Below, one piece after another: positions 36,166 to 48,271 of a stretch of 64,000 bases of DNA. A program made the position numbers and the translations under genes. The notes beneath the pieces are model-generated. The model made no database searches, was not told the origin of the DNA, and saw only the letters and a list, made by a program, of their open reading frames with translations. Position 1 is the first letter of the stretch; every line of letters begins with the position of its first letter. Origin of the DNA: Ascochyta rabiei (Eukaryota > Ascomycota > Dothideomycetes > Pleosporales > Didymellaceae); assembly GCF_004011695.2 (NCBI RefSeq), contig NC_082413.1, forward strand, positions 1,843,001 to 1,907,000, written 5' to 3'.

Positions 36166-36327
36166 TGTTAGATAATATGCTTAATGTACAAAGATGATAA
36201 TAAAGGTGATTAATTAATAATTATCTGTCTTAATGGCTCATTTTATGTGTGTGTGCTGCTAGCCCCTAAGTTAACCAAGGTTAACCCTAAAACCCCAACT
36301 TGGCTTAGTAAGGTTAGTTATCTAACA
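36166..36327 (+). repeat. Left 162 bp LTR-like repeat
   Basis: Begins TGTTAGATAATATGC and ends GGTTAGTTATCTAACA, with TG...CA ends. An equally long copy in the same orientation lies at 45590-45751. ACTAG precedes this copy (36161-36165) and follows the other (45752-45756), as expected for a 5 bp target duplication around one retroelement. The two differ mainly by C/T and G/A changes. Confidence 0.7.
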
Positions 36328-36949
36328 CACCCCCTTAGCTTTAAGGCCCTTTTAAAGCTAGACACAATTAGCTCTTATTATACTTTTAGGTTAGCAAGCT
36401 TTTAGTTAAGTAATTCTATCTAGGTGTTAGCTAGCTTTCTTTGTTTAGTATGTTTCTTTAGTTCTAGCTACCTTAGTGTTAGGCGCTAGGCCTAGGGTTA
36501 CCTCTGCTAGTCTTAGCGAGCTACTATAGGGCTAGCCAGTCCAGACTATATAAAGGTGTTAGAGGTTATTGCTAATACTCTAGTAATTAGTCTTGTTACT
36601 ACATACTACGTACCTTAATACACCTACTATCCTCTTTAAACCTATCCTCCCTTATAATTACTTTGTATATTCTTTATATTCTAATTACTCTTATATTATA
36701 ATTAAAGATAGACCTAAGCTACTATAAGTCTTAAACTAAATTATCTAGGCTTACTGTCTTTAGAGAGGGACTAAGACAACCTACCTGTAGGAGAGCTAGT
36801 AGAGCGTAAGGTAACACCTCCCTCTACAGATAAGGAGATACCTTAATAGACACTAAGTGTCTATAGTGCCTTAAGAGGATCTGTAGGTCCTCTAGGCAGT
36901 ACACCTTACCCTAGAATTTGCATCTGTAGGGCAGCTTCAGCTAGAGAAG

Positions 36950-39900
36950 GCCAGAATAGCCTAGAAGTAGGTAATTAATAACAGGAGTTAGAAAACTTAC
37001 GCAAATAGTTGTAAGAGACAGAAGACTATAAGGAACTTTCCTCTCTTTATAAACTTAGACGTAAATACAACAAAGGAGATCTAGTAATAATCCTATCCTT
37101 CTAAAAAGTACTAGAAGGGGTAGAGAAACTACAATCTTCCTTATCTATAAACCTTCTACAACCTAAACCCCTATAGAAGTATATAAAGCACAACTGCGCT
37201 AAATACAACTATTAGAAGAGAGATAGGGATACTTCTTCTAATTCCTAGTTAATTTCCTTATAGAGGAATAAAAGATTAACTTTAGCGTAAGGTACCTCTT
37301 AGAGAACCTAAAGACGTTATAGCAGGCCTACTGCATAACTAACTACTATAATCAGCTAACCTAGGAACTAACGTAGTAAGAGCTAAAAAGAAATATATTA
37401 GATACTCTAGGAACACTAGCTAAACACAAGTAAGCAGCGTATAAATCCTTAAAGTAATATAAGCAGTAGAAATCTTAGTCCCCTATAGATCTATTAGATT
37501 TTATACATCTACTATAGAAGGAACTAGGCAACTTACATACGCTAGAGCTTTAAGTCCTAGAATATATTACTGCACTGCTCCCTAGCATATAAAAGGACTT
37601 GTTCCTTATCCCCTACAATTAAAGGGACATAATCCTAAAGGTAGAGGAACAAGCTAACATTATTAACTAGAGACTAGGTTAGCATAGCTAACAGCTACCT
37701 AAGAAGACTCTAGCTAAGGGCAAGACAACTAACAAAGGACTACAGAAGCGCTAGTTTAGTAACTCTAGGTTAGAAAGGAACATAAAAACCCTAAGTAAGT
37801 TGTTTAAGTCTAAGAAGTTCTGTAAGGAGCTAGTAAAGGGTAAAAAGGGCTAAGATAGGCTATATAAGGCCTAAAACGCGTGCCTTAAGTATAGAGAAAC
37901 TAGTTACTACTGCCCTAACTACCTGGAGCTAAAGTTAAACTAGAAAGACCCTACTCTAGATAAGTTAGGAAAAGATAAGGGACCTAAGAGCTAATCTCCT
38001 CTCTTATAGCCTATATTAAATTGTCTAAGAAGAAGAAGGAAAATATCTCTCTTTATAAGGCAGTGTACCTAGAATATATACGCCTGCTTACAGTTAAAAC
38101 ATCTATAGGCAACGCAGAGAATATAGAAGCCTTAATAGATAGAGGGTTACAACTAAACTTAATTTTAGTTCTTCTAGCAAAGGAGCAGGATCTAGAGGTC
38201 ACACTATTAAATAAAATAGTGGCTAAAGGTGTAGGCAGAGCAGAATTGCCTATCTACAGAGTAACTACAGCAGAAGTATCTATTGTTAACTCCTGTGGAA
38301 GATAGGAGGTCTAACAGATACCTTTTGTAGTTACAGACCTACAAAGGTACAAGATATACCTTAGATTACCCTAGATTAACTAGATAAACCCTAAGCTAAG
38401 CTATTTAAGCTAGCGTATGCTCTTCTAAGGGAAGAAGTATAGAAACTCTCATAAACTAGAGAAAATAGCGTTAGAAGATGCTAAAGAGTTTAAACGCACT
38501 ATAAGAAGTCCTTTAGCAGACGTTTATATATATATAGTAAACTTAGTAGGTATATATAACCTAATATCTGCTAAAAAGGGCCTAATTCTAGAAGTGTATT
38601 GCAAATATGCGCACTTAGGATTAGAGGATGATGCTTAGGTCCTACTAGAGCATAGAGAGCACAACCTAGCAATTAATATTGTAGAAGGAGCTACTTCCCC
38701 CTACTAACTGTTATACAGACTATCTGTAATAGAATTAGAGATACTTAGAAAGTATCTAGCAGAATATCTATAACATGGCTAGATATAACACTTAAGGTCG
38801 CTAGCAGGGGCGCCTATTCTCTTTTTAAAGAAGAAAGACAGTAACCTATAACTGTGTGTAGACTATAGAGGTCTAAACAAGATAACAGTTAAAAACTACT
38901 ATCTATTGCCACTAATTATAGAGTTACTAGAACAACTAGCGCAAGCTAAGTTCTATATTAAACTAGATGTACGTAAGGCATATTACTATATCTAAATTAA
39001 GGAAGGGGATAAGTAGAAGACTGCGTTTTAAACTAGGTATAGACATTTTAAGTACATAGTAATACTATTTAGACTTATAAATGCTCCTACCTAATTTTAG
39101 GCCTATATAAACAAGGCACTAATAGGATTAGTTAATATAACTTATATTGTGTATCTAGACAACATATTAGTATACTCTAAGATAGAGGAAGACCACATTA
39201 GACACGTTAAGGAGGTCTTAGAGAGGCTTTACAAAGCAAACCTCTATATACGCTTAGATAAGTGTAAATAGTACTGTTAACGTATAGAGTACCTTAGGTA
39301 TATAGTCTTGCCTAAAGAGGTAAGCATTAACCTAGACAGGGTTAAACCAATCTAAGAATAGCTAATTCCGCGCATAGTTTGCAATATCTAAGTATTTATA
39401 GGCTTTATAAACTACTATTAGAGATTTATTATAGGGTTTTCTGAATTAGCCTTGCTATTAACCTAATTAACCTAGAAAGGGCTAAATTTGGCCAAATCTA
39501 GTTAAGTAATAAGGAAGAAGGAGAGTTAGCCTCTTAAGCTAAGTAAAGAATCCCTATAAGCTTTCTAGAATATAAAGGATTTATTTATTAATGTACCTAT
39601 CTTAGTTTATTTTGTACCTAGGAGACAGACTAGGATTAAAGTAGATGCCTCTAGAGGCGCTATCTCAGGATTCCTTAGTTAACTAGTCCCTAGAGAGGGG
39701 AAGCCAGCCTAATAGAGGCCTGTAGACTTCTATTTGAAGAAGTTAATCTAAGTAGAGTACAACTATAATACTTATAACTAGAAACTTCTTATAATTATCT
39801 AGAGCTTACAGTATTAGCAAAGATACTTAGACAGTACCTTCTTTAAGATCTTAACAGATTAATAAAACCTAAAGTAGTTTATAGAGACAAAGGTTCTTAG

Positions 39901-41673
39901 CTATTAGCAAGTAAGGGCATACTTAGTGTTATCTAAGTTTAACTTTGTAATTACTTATTACCTAGGGTCTATAAACCCTGCAGATAGACCCTTACAGCAT
40001 CCTAATTATATAAGAGAGGCTTAAGACCCCTTATAAAAGTACAATAGGGCTTTTATACAACTGCTTTAGGAGATCCTAACTAGAAGGAACCCTAATACTC
40101 TCCTAGTAGCAGCTATAACCCTTTGTTTGTCTGTAAAAGGAAGAAAGGATATAAGGGATCTTAAAAGAGAAGAATTAAGAGAGAACAGTTAGATAGAGCT
40201 AACAACGGACTTAGACAACACAGACAAACTCTCTAGTACTAAAAAAGAGTTAAGTAACGTTAAAATAGGACAAAATAACCTAGAAAAAGACAATATAGCT
40301 AAGGAGAGGCGTATCTTACTTATAAGGCTAAAAGATAAAGTGTAAGTTATTAAAGAGTATTATAATAACCTAATATTAGGACACTTTAGAGCATAAAGGA
40401 CCTTAGAGACGATTTAGCGCAGATACACCTAGAGGGGCATTAATAAGGATATATCTAACTACTGCCACAACTGCTTAGTATGTAGGAGATTAACTACTGC
40501 CTAACACAAACTATACAGGTTATTATAACCTTTACTAGTGCTAAGCTAACTATAGGAGGACGTAATAATAGATTTTATTACAGAACTACCCCCTAGCAAG
40601 GTAGCTAGGTTAGTGTACAACTTAATACTAGTAGTAGTATGTAAATTAACTAAAATATCACATTATATACCAGCCAGGGCTAATTAGGATAGAAAAGACC
40701 TAGCACACACCTAGATTAGAGAAATTATCTGCTTACACAGCGCGCCAGCACAAATTATCTTAGATTAGGGGTTGCTAATAAACTTAAAGACGTAGGAAAC
40801 CTTTAACCACTATTTAAACTTAAGACAAGTCTTAACGTTGGCCTATTATCCCTAGACAGATAGCTAAACAGAAAGGCAAAATCAGACTCTTAAACAGTAC
40901 TTACGTTGCTATTATACTCTAGAATAAGACAATTAGGCCCTATAGATTTTAATTGCAGAATTTATGTATAATAATAGCATTTACGCATCTATAAACATAA
41001 CACCTTTCTAAGCCTGTTACAGTATAGATCTAAGAAGTATAGATTAGCCTACTTTAGTATTAAAAGGCCGAGAATCTCCCCTTACAAAGGAATTAGCTAC
41101 TAGAGTTATTGCCTTATAGGCTACTTGCAAAGTAAATATAGAAAAGTTAAATAAGTATTAAAAGAAACACTTAGATAAGAAACAACTACTAGCACCCTTT
41201 AAAGTAGGCAACAAAGTACTAGTTTCTAGTAAGAACATTAGGACAGTACGCCTAAAAAAGAAGCTAGACTAGAAATACCTAGGACCTAGGACTATTACAG
41301 CCTAGATTGGCCCTAGTGCATATAGAGTAGACCTGCTAGGAATAAAAGGGATCTATCTAGTATTCTATGCGTTACTGCTAGACCTATACATACTAAGAAG
41401 TTAACTCCTAATTATATAGAAATAAATACAAGAACCTATAGTTAAAGGGGAAGAGAAGGTATAGGATGTAGAAAAAGTCCTTAACAGAAGGTAACTAGAC
41501 AATAGACAGTAGGAATACCTTATTAAGTAGGACAGATTCCCTAAATTAGAAAACTCCTAGGAAATTAGCACAAATCTTTCTAAAGAAGTGCTAAAATAAT
41601 ACTAGAAAACTATAAAGTAACTGCTTAGACCGCGTAATAAGACGTTAAGGTTAAAGTTTAAAAAAGGGGGGGA
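36950..41673 (+). mobile_element. Decayed Ty3/gypsy retrotransposon internal region
   Basis: The plus strand shows gag-pol order with many stops. A Gag-like region lies at about 37000-37950. A protease-like segment sits near 38100-38290 (EALIDRGLQLNLILVLLAKE; the DSG is now DRG). Reverse transcriptase is at about 38790-39290, with [15 protein letters not shown] and YLDNILVYSK, a decayed YLDDILVYSK. An RNase H-like region is near 39590-39830 (RIKVDASRGAISGFLS). Integrase with a CHNCLVC zinc-binding remnant is at about 40380-41050. A polypurine tract (A6G7A) stands at 41660-41673. No intact ORF over about 95 codons remains. The internal limits are approximate. Confidence 0.8.
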
Positions 41674-42480
41674 CTAAAAAGGCTAAATACCTTTACTTAA
41701 TTATAATTTTTCCCTATAGGGGTTTTTTAACTAATAAGTGTTTAATAGTTTACGCTAAGGGAAAACATAACCCTACCTTACCCTAAGAAATACAGACTAG
41801 CTAAAGCAGGCATCTTTTAGCCTATTATAGCTATTTCTAATATAAGGAGATAAAGAAAGTTATACGCTACGTTATATAGTTACAATTGTAAGCAAATATA
41901 GGAGAATTGGTGTAGAAGAACACCTTCCTAGTATTATTTAGACTATCTAAGAGTGCAATGCACCTAATTGCCATATTGGCCTGAAACCATCTACTGACTA
42001 CAAACTTAGGTATTATTAATCTAAACCTTCCATTATAGGGAACATCTATTAACCACAACCTCTACTACAGGCATGAGTGGCAGCCTTGCGACCACTACGA
42101 GGCTTCTTAGCAGCATCAGCGGCAGCCTGCTCGGCGGCCTCTTGCTCCTCCCGCTCCTCTTAGAGTTGACTAAGTGTCTTTCTAGTGCCTGTAATCTGGT
42201 ACTTTAACTATAAAAGAAGTTAGATATTGTTAAAACAGGTTAAAACATGCTATAATACCTTCTTGCGGGGGGTGATGGGCGCATCTGGATCAGACTTGCC
42301 ACCGCTCTCCTCTAACATCTTCTTTCGCTTTATCTCAGCCTTAACAGCGCTAGCCTTAGATTAATCTTACTTCTTAACGTAGATGCTGGACAAGGTTAAC
42401 TTACGTGCGCAAGTGTTGCTATTATAGAGTGTAAGCAGCTCTTTCTGCAGCAAATAGTTCCTATAAAGGTTAGATTATGC
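41674..42480. other. Region after the polypurine tract, with a GC-richer island
   Basis: Mostly TA-rich. At about 42080-42330 there is a GC-richer island. On the minus strand it reads a charged, alanine-rich stretch (REEQEAAEQAAADAAKKPRS) and an upstream EESGGKSDPDAPITPRKK segment, with a possible intron between. It resembles the tail of a coiled-coil or transposase C-terminus, but I cannot name it. Confidence 0.35.
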
Positions 42481-42482
42481 TA

Positions 42483-44345
42483 ACGTACTCTACGGGTGAG
42501 CGGATCAAACGGGTGAGCGGATCACTCTGCTAAGACCACACCAAACCTCCACCTTACCACGCAATGCCTCAACAACAACATTAATCTACGCCCTTAAGAG
42601 AAGCTGCGATACAGCTTGCGCTCCAGGTAATTAAATAAGACGCAATACTTACCCTATAACGCGCTGCAGCTATATATAACGCGCCTTACAGCACACTACA
42701 CGCTTAATACACAGGACAACCTACACAAGCTAATTGTACGCTAGTTTAACAGATTATAGACCAGACTAAGGAGGACGTAATTGCTAAGTATATCCTTAAG
42801 CTAGATGTACAAGGATTTGCCCCTTAGCTAGCTGCTATAGCTAATATAGCTAATTCTTTGCGTACTAAGCGCAATATAGGCCATGTTAGCATAAACTAGC
42901 CTAACACGTTTGTTAAGCGCCGCCCTAACCTTAAAGTAAGGTTTAATCGCAAGTACAACTACAAGAGAGCCCTCTGTAAGGATCTAGAGATTATTAGGGG
43001 CTAGTTTAGGCTTATAGCGAATGTCAAAGCTAAGTATAGCATCTAGGACAATAACACGTACAACTTTAATAAGACAGGCTTTATAATAGGCTAGATATTA
43101 ACAGGAGCAGTTGTTATAGGCTTAGAGCGTTAAGGACAGCTAAAGGCAGTGCAGTAGGGCAATTAAGAGTAGACAACGGTTATATAGGGCATTAATGGCA
43201 TAGGGTAGGCTATTCTACCCTTTATTATCTTTAAAGGCCGCAACCACCTCTCTGCCTAGTACAAAGAGGACAATCTGCCCTATAACTGGGTTATTAGAGT
43301 CTCTGAGAACAGATGGACTACTAACAAGCTTGGTCTAGACTGGTTAAAGCACTTTAATGCCTATACAAAGACACGCACCTAAGAAGTACACTAGCTGCTC
43401 CTTATTAACAGCCACAAGAGCTATAACTCCCTTAACTTTTAATAATACTATAAGGAAGCAAAGATTGTTATACTATGTATGCCTCTATACTTATCTTACC
43501 TCTTATAACTACTAGATATAGGTTGTTTTACCCCTCTAAAGAAGGCATATAGGCGCTAAGCTAAGAATCTTATACACAACTATATTACTTATATTACTAA
43601 AACTAAGTTCCTACTATGCTTTATAGACGCCTATAAGGAGACATTTACTTCTAGCAATATCTAAGGAGGCTTCTAAGGCGCTAGAATAGTCCCCCTTAAC
43701 CCAGAACGGGTCATAATAGGTCTTAATGTCCGCCTACGTACCCTACCGCTACCTACTGTAGAAGATAAGCCCTGGCAGTCCTAAACCCCAAGCACTACCC
43801 TGCAATTAGGGTCGCAATTAACACTGGTTTAAGAGAGGATTCAAAGGCATGCAAGCAGCTCACCAACTTTAATAGTTAAGGCCTTTAAAAAGCTTGCTAA
43901 AGGCGCAGCTATAGTAGCGCATAAGCTAGTGTTAGCTTAAAGGGAGATTACTAGGCTTTAAGCAGCAAATAAGGCTGCTATGCGACGTAAATCGCATAAA
44001 AGAAAGCAATTACAGCAGGAGGAAGTTCTAACAGCTAAGGAAGGCCTTTAATTAACTACTCTAACTAAGTTTAGGGCGCGTAGTAATAGTAAGAAGGCAA
44101 AGAAGCAAGTGCGCGCTAAAGGAGGGGAAGTAACCTAAAGACGCTGTACAAAGTGCTACAATATTAGACATAACTTACGTACATGTAAGAAGGCTGTAGA
44201 AGATATTTCTAAATAATATTATGTACTGCACTACTGTATACAAGGCCAAAGTGGGCTAATGCGAGCTATAATAGGGTAGAAATTTAGTGTAGTCTTAGCA
44301 GAGTGATCCGCTTACCTGTTTGATCCGCTTACCTGTGGAGTACGT
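42483..44345 (+). mobile_element. Decayed pogo/Fot1-like transposon, copy B (1863 bp), different subfamily
   Basis: Inverted terminal repeats begin ACGTACTCTACGGGTGAGCG at the left, with the complement at the right. TA flanks both sides (42481-42482, 44346-44347). The internal layout follows copy A block by block but with different sub-terminal motifs (GGGTGAGCGGATCA repeated twice). The transposase frame is full of stops. It is nested between the 162 bp LTR-like repeats. Confidence 0.8.
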
Positions 44346-45589
44346 TAATAGCTAGTGTCTTAGTACAAGCTTGTATTGTAGATCTAACCTAATCTTAAAG
44401 GTTAGCATTTTATTCTATCCTAAATTGTACTATCTTAGCAATTCTATTACGTAGGGTAAACTATTCTAGTGCTTTATCTTTATAGACGTAGTAGCAATCT
44501 TCTAGTCTATAGCGTTGTCTATAAGTAGGGCATTTTGCTCCTCTAGCTGCTACTGTATCCCCTCTTAGGGACTGCTTAGATATAGTTATTTAACTAAAGT
44601 TCTGTTTTTAACAAGGTCTTCCCTAACTCCCCTATGTAGTAGGAGTAGATAATGCATCTTTAATAACATAAGAGGCGTCCCTGTTAGTGTCTAGGGTAGA
44701 TTTACTACGAGTAGTAAGAGTTAAGTTATTCCCTGCAGTAAAGGCGCCCCTTTACTATCTCCCCTTAGGGTAGTACTTACTTATATGCTCTTAGAAGCGT
44801 TTTATTATTTCTTTATAAGTTATATTTTATTCTTATCTATTATAGTTCTAGAATATTATTGCCTAGGTTAGTACTATCTTTATTACTAAATCTAAGAAGT
44901 CTTAGACAGTGTCTTATATATTGTATATTTCAGTAATACCCTCTATTTTAGTGTTAGTTGCAGCATAATTATACTTAAGGAGCTAGGTATCCTAGCTCCT
45001 AGGTTATCTTATTAGTTTAAGGGCTGCTAGGTATTAGTAGCGTGTGCGTAATTATTCTTCTTTAGTATTAATACTAACTATATATTTAAGGCTAATAAGC
45101 TATGTTTAAATTAATTTACCTAGTTAGCAGTAGTTCTTTATAAGGTAGGGTAATACAAAGCTTTACATAAACATTACTACCTTGTCTAGGTTAGCTTGTT
45201 CCTTATAGTAGTCTCTATCCGCTATCTTGTAGGATTTAAAGCAGCTCTTCTAATAGTTATTATCTTCCTTCTATGCCTTTAGGCTGTTAGCTGATAGTTT
45301 AGATAGGATTTTAGGAAGCTAAGGGTTTCCTTGTTTATTATTACTAAGGGCTAGCCTCCTCTTATAGTTGGTAATATCTAGGGCGTTAGGTACTTGTGGC
45401 TTAGTCCTTAGAGGGATAGTCTAATTTAGGTCTATCTTCTCCTATACGTCTAGAGAGGCGCAGTAGGTCTACGGTTAATATAACTAAGGTGTGTAGGTTA
45501 TATAATCTATAAGAATTATTATTAAATTATGTATAGTTAATAGCGACATATTAAAAGGGTATTTTAGTAGTGTTAGTAAGACTCTTAAT
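44346..45589 (-). repeat. Decayed retroelement sequence, gag-like on the minus strand
   Basis: TA-rich with no ORF. Minus-strand translation gives broken segments such as KSYKIADRDYYKEQANLDK that look like a decayed retroelement Gag. I cannot assign it to a known family. Confidence 0.35.
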
Positions 45590-45751
45590 TGTTAGATAAT
45601 ATGCTTAATGTGCAAAGATAATAATAAAGGTAATTAATTAATAATTATCTGTCTTAATGGCTTATTTTATGTGTGTGTGCCGCTAGCCCCTAAGTTAACT
45701 AAGGTTAACCCTAAAACCCTAACTTGGCTCGGCAAGGTCGGTTATCTAACA
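45590..45751 (+). repeat. Right 162 bp LTR-like repeat
   Basis: Direct copy of 36166-36327, again starting TGTTAGATAATATGC and ending GGTTATCTAACA, followed by ACTAG at 45752-45756. Together the pair bounds a 9.6 kb element that includes nested insertions. Confidence 0.7.
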
Positions 45752-45771
45752 ACTAGTAACTAGATAATGTA

Positions 45772-46343
45772 ACGTACCCCACAGGCGAAAGAATCAACGG
45801 GCGAGAGAATCAATTTTGCTAAGAATTAGCCTTTTCCTTAATTACTTAGCGAAACTATAAGCAACTAGGCTAGAATTTAAGAAATAGATATATAGATACT
45901 ATATGCTAAGTGTATTAAAGTTGCACTTATCTTACTTCTAGATTACGTAAGTTATTAAGCCTTAAAGTAGGTCTATTCTAGCTCTACTAATACCCCTGTA
46001 ACTACTATCTAGGCTTACTAATAAACTTAGATAAACTTATATAATACTATTAAATATATTTTCTATTATACCTAAAGAGCCTAAGGCTATAACTCTAGTA
46101 GTTCTAGAGATATAGAGTTATAGTAGCTTTTTAAAGTAGGGTTATTAGACAGCTATGTCTAATATAGCTAATAGAATTCTATAGATCTAGTTAATTACTC
46201 TTTTTATATATAAAAATACTCTCTAGCAATTTTAAAGAATTTTATCTACTAGATCTAGAGTTATTAAGTGTTAGATTCTTGGTTTTCGCTAGTAAAACGG
46301 AGTGATTCTCTCGCCCGTTGATTCTTTCGCCTGTGGGGTACGT
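45772..46343. mobile_element. Short non-autonomous pogo-like element, 572 bp
   Basis: Perfect 41 bp inverted terminal repeats (ACGTACCCCACAGGCGAAAG at left) are flanked by TA (45770-45771 and 46344-46345). The sub-terminal motif GCGAAAGAATCA / GCGAGAGAATCA appears twice within each repeat. The TA-rich core has no transposase. The outer ACGTAC(T/C)CCAC is shared with copies A and B, so it may be mobilised by a related transposase. Confidence 0.85.
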
Positions 46344-46345
46344 TA

Positions 46346-46710
46346 AGTAGACAGTAGACACCCCTATCGAATTTTACAAGACACCCCTCACATCGTCCAA
46401 TTGATCTGATTATTAGATCCAAGAATTGGATATTTCGTGTGAAGTAGACAGACCCTAAATTCAAGAAAACCAAAAATCTGTTAGTATGCAGCTCTGTTGT
46501 ATAAGCATTAGCGAAATCGCTCCGTACTGCATTGCACCCTTCACATCCAACAGCACAGCAATGAAAAACCTGTTCTAGATGGCAGAAATCCGTATAGAAA
46601 AAAGGGAATTGTCATGCTCAATTACCTATCAGTCTAACACAATACTCAAGCACGGGAGCAGGGAAGCCGGAGGCGACCAACGAGCAGGCATACCATCTGT
46701 TGTCTAAAAG
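46346..46710. other. Intergenic, 3' side of the SDR gene
   Basis: Normal composition returns at about 46350. No gene seen. Confidence 0.4.
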
Positions 46711-47788
46711 CTACAAGCCGCTCTCAATGTCCACGCTCGGAACCTTCTCCTTGAACAAGGCGATAGTCTCGTCCCAAATCCTCTGTTGCGACGTCTTGCC
46801 CTCGGTCGAAAGCACGAAAGGAGATGGCCTGCATCGTATTAGTATGACCTCTCCACACCGCTACTACAATGTCGGGGGCTTACTTGGCCAAATGCTGCTC
46901 GGTCAGGTACGCACCAGGCTCATCGACATGCTGAGTCGCGGCGTACGTCAGATTGTGCCCACCCTGGGCGGGTGTCCAAGCAAAGATCTTGTTGAGATAG
47001 GCCAAGCCTGGAGTCGGGTCAGAACGGTGCAAGGCACTGGCGCAAAGGCCTGGGTTGACCGCATTAATGACAACGTTGCCGGTAACCCTGCTGCTAAGCT
47101 CGCGCATCCAGAGGATGTTCAATAGCTTGCTCGTATTGTAGCGTTCCATGCCCTTGAATGAGTCCTTCTCATCCAAGCGAGCGAGAATGGAGGGAGCCTT
47201 TCGCTCGTCGAACGGGGTCCAGAAGTGGACCTCTGATGCGACAACAGTGAGGCGTGAAGGCGAGCCCGTCTTCGCAGCCGTGTCTTTGAGCGGCTTGAGC
47301 AGCAACAGAGAGAGAAGAGAGGTCCCCAGGTGATTAACCTACAGGGGATCAGTCAGTATGACGTGGTCAGACGTATACAGAGCACCAACCTGAACGTTCT
47401 GCTCGTGGCCAGTCTTGGAGAGGGAGAAGACAAGCTTCTTGACACCAGCGCACAAGATGACAATGTCGAGGCGATCGAGGGACTGGGCGCGCTCTCCAAA
47501 CGCCACCATGCTCTCGAAAGACTCGTGATCAACAGGCCAGACTTGCACATCGCAATCCGGAGACTGTTTGAGAATCTCTTGCTTTGCAGCCTCGCCTTTC
47601 GAGACCGTACGCACCCCAAGAATGACTCTGGCCAAACCATGGCTGGCCATTTCCTTGGAAGCTTCTAGACCAAGGCCGACATTGGCGCCGGTGACGATGG
47701 CAGTCTTGCCATCAAGGCGAACATCTTGGGGGAGCGGCTTCGGCGTGAAGGTGAGCTGGCGAAGGAAGAAACCAAGCATACCACCCAT
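46711..47788 (-). CDS. Short-chain dehydrogenase/reductase (retinol-dehydrogenase-like)
   Basis: Three exons (47788-47390, 47338-46884, 46828-46711) join to 323 aa, typical for classical or extended-tail SDRs. The cofactor motif TGANVGLG is at 33-40. CAG replaces the usual NAG (ILCAGV). The catalytic S168 and Y200-x-x-x-K204 (YNTSK) are present. VNHLGTSLLSLLLL and INAVNPGLC are family-typical. The N-terminus is hydrophobic (MLGFFLRQLTF) and may attach it to a membrane. It should oxidise or reduce an alcohol/ketone with NAD(P). It lies at the edge of a four-gene block with a regulator, an FAD oxidase and a P450, suggesting a metabolite-tailoring role, which is inference. Confidence 0.92.
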
Positions 47789-48271
47789 GTTGGCGATGAG
47801 GGGCAGGGCAATAGGACTAGTATAATGCAGAAGATGGGCACATGTGCTTCACCTAGCTGTTTGTGGTAGATTTGGGAGGAGGACAGGAACAATCCAGCAA
47901 CAGTAGGGCCGAACGAGCGGGAAGCTGCGAGAAGATAAGTGAAGGATAAATTGGCGCGCCCAGCTGACGTTGACAGGTCGCGAGGTGGAGGGGCATCGCA
48001 AGGTCTGGGAAATTCTAAAGGGAATAGGTAACAAAGCCAGCCGAGCCGAGTCGGCTGCCTAGCCGGGCTTTGCGGCCTTAACGGACACAGGCGTGAAGGT
48101 GAAGACAGGACCGTCTACTCGGTACCCAATCATGAGCTTGCCACGCCCTGTCACGCTTCTTCCCGTGCATCTGCACCGCGACGCTACGGCCGTGTCTGCT
48201 CACGTTCATAATCCCTTAGTAGTTCACCGTTCTATGCAGACTTCTCTCTACTCCATCGCCTAAATAAAGTA
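47789..48271. other. Intergenic between SDR and regulator
   Basis: Upstream region of the SDR gene and 3' side of the Zn2Cys6 gene. No gene or cluster motif seen. Confidence 0.4.

Noticed and set aside
38021..38305. 94-codon ORF as a standalone gene
   Set aside because: It is the protease-like part of the decayed gypsy pol region.
34125..46343. CRISPR-like arrays among the repeats
   Set aside because: Repeats are terminal repeats of eukaryotic transposons; there are no regularly spaced short repeats and the genome is fungal.
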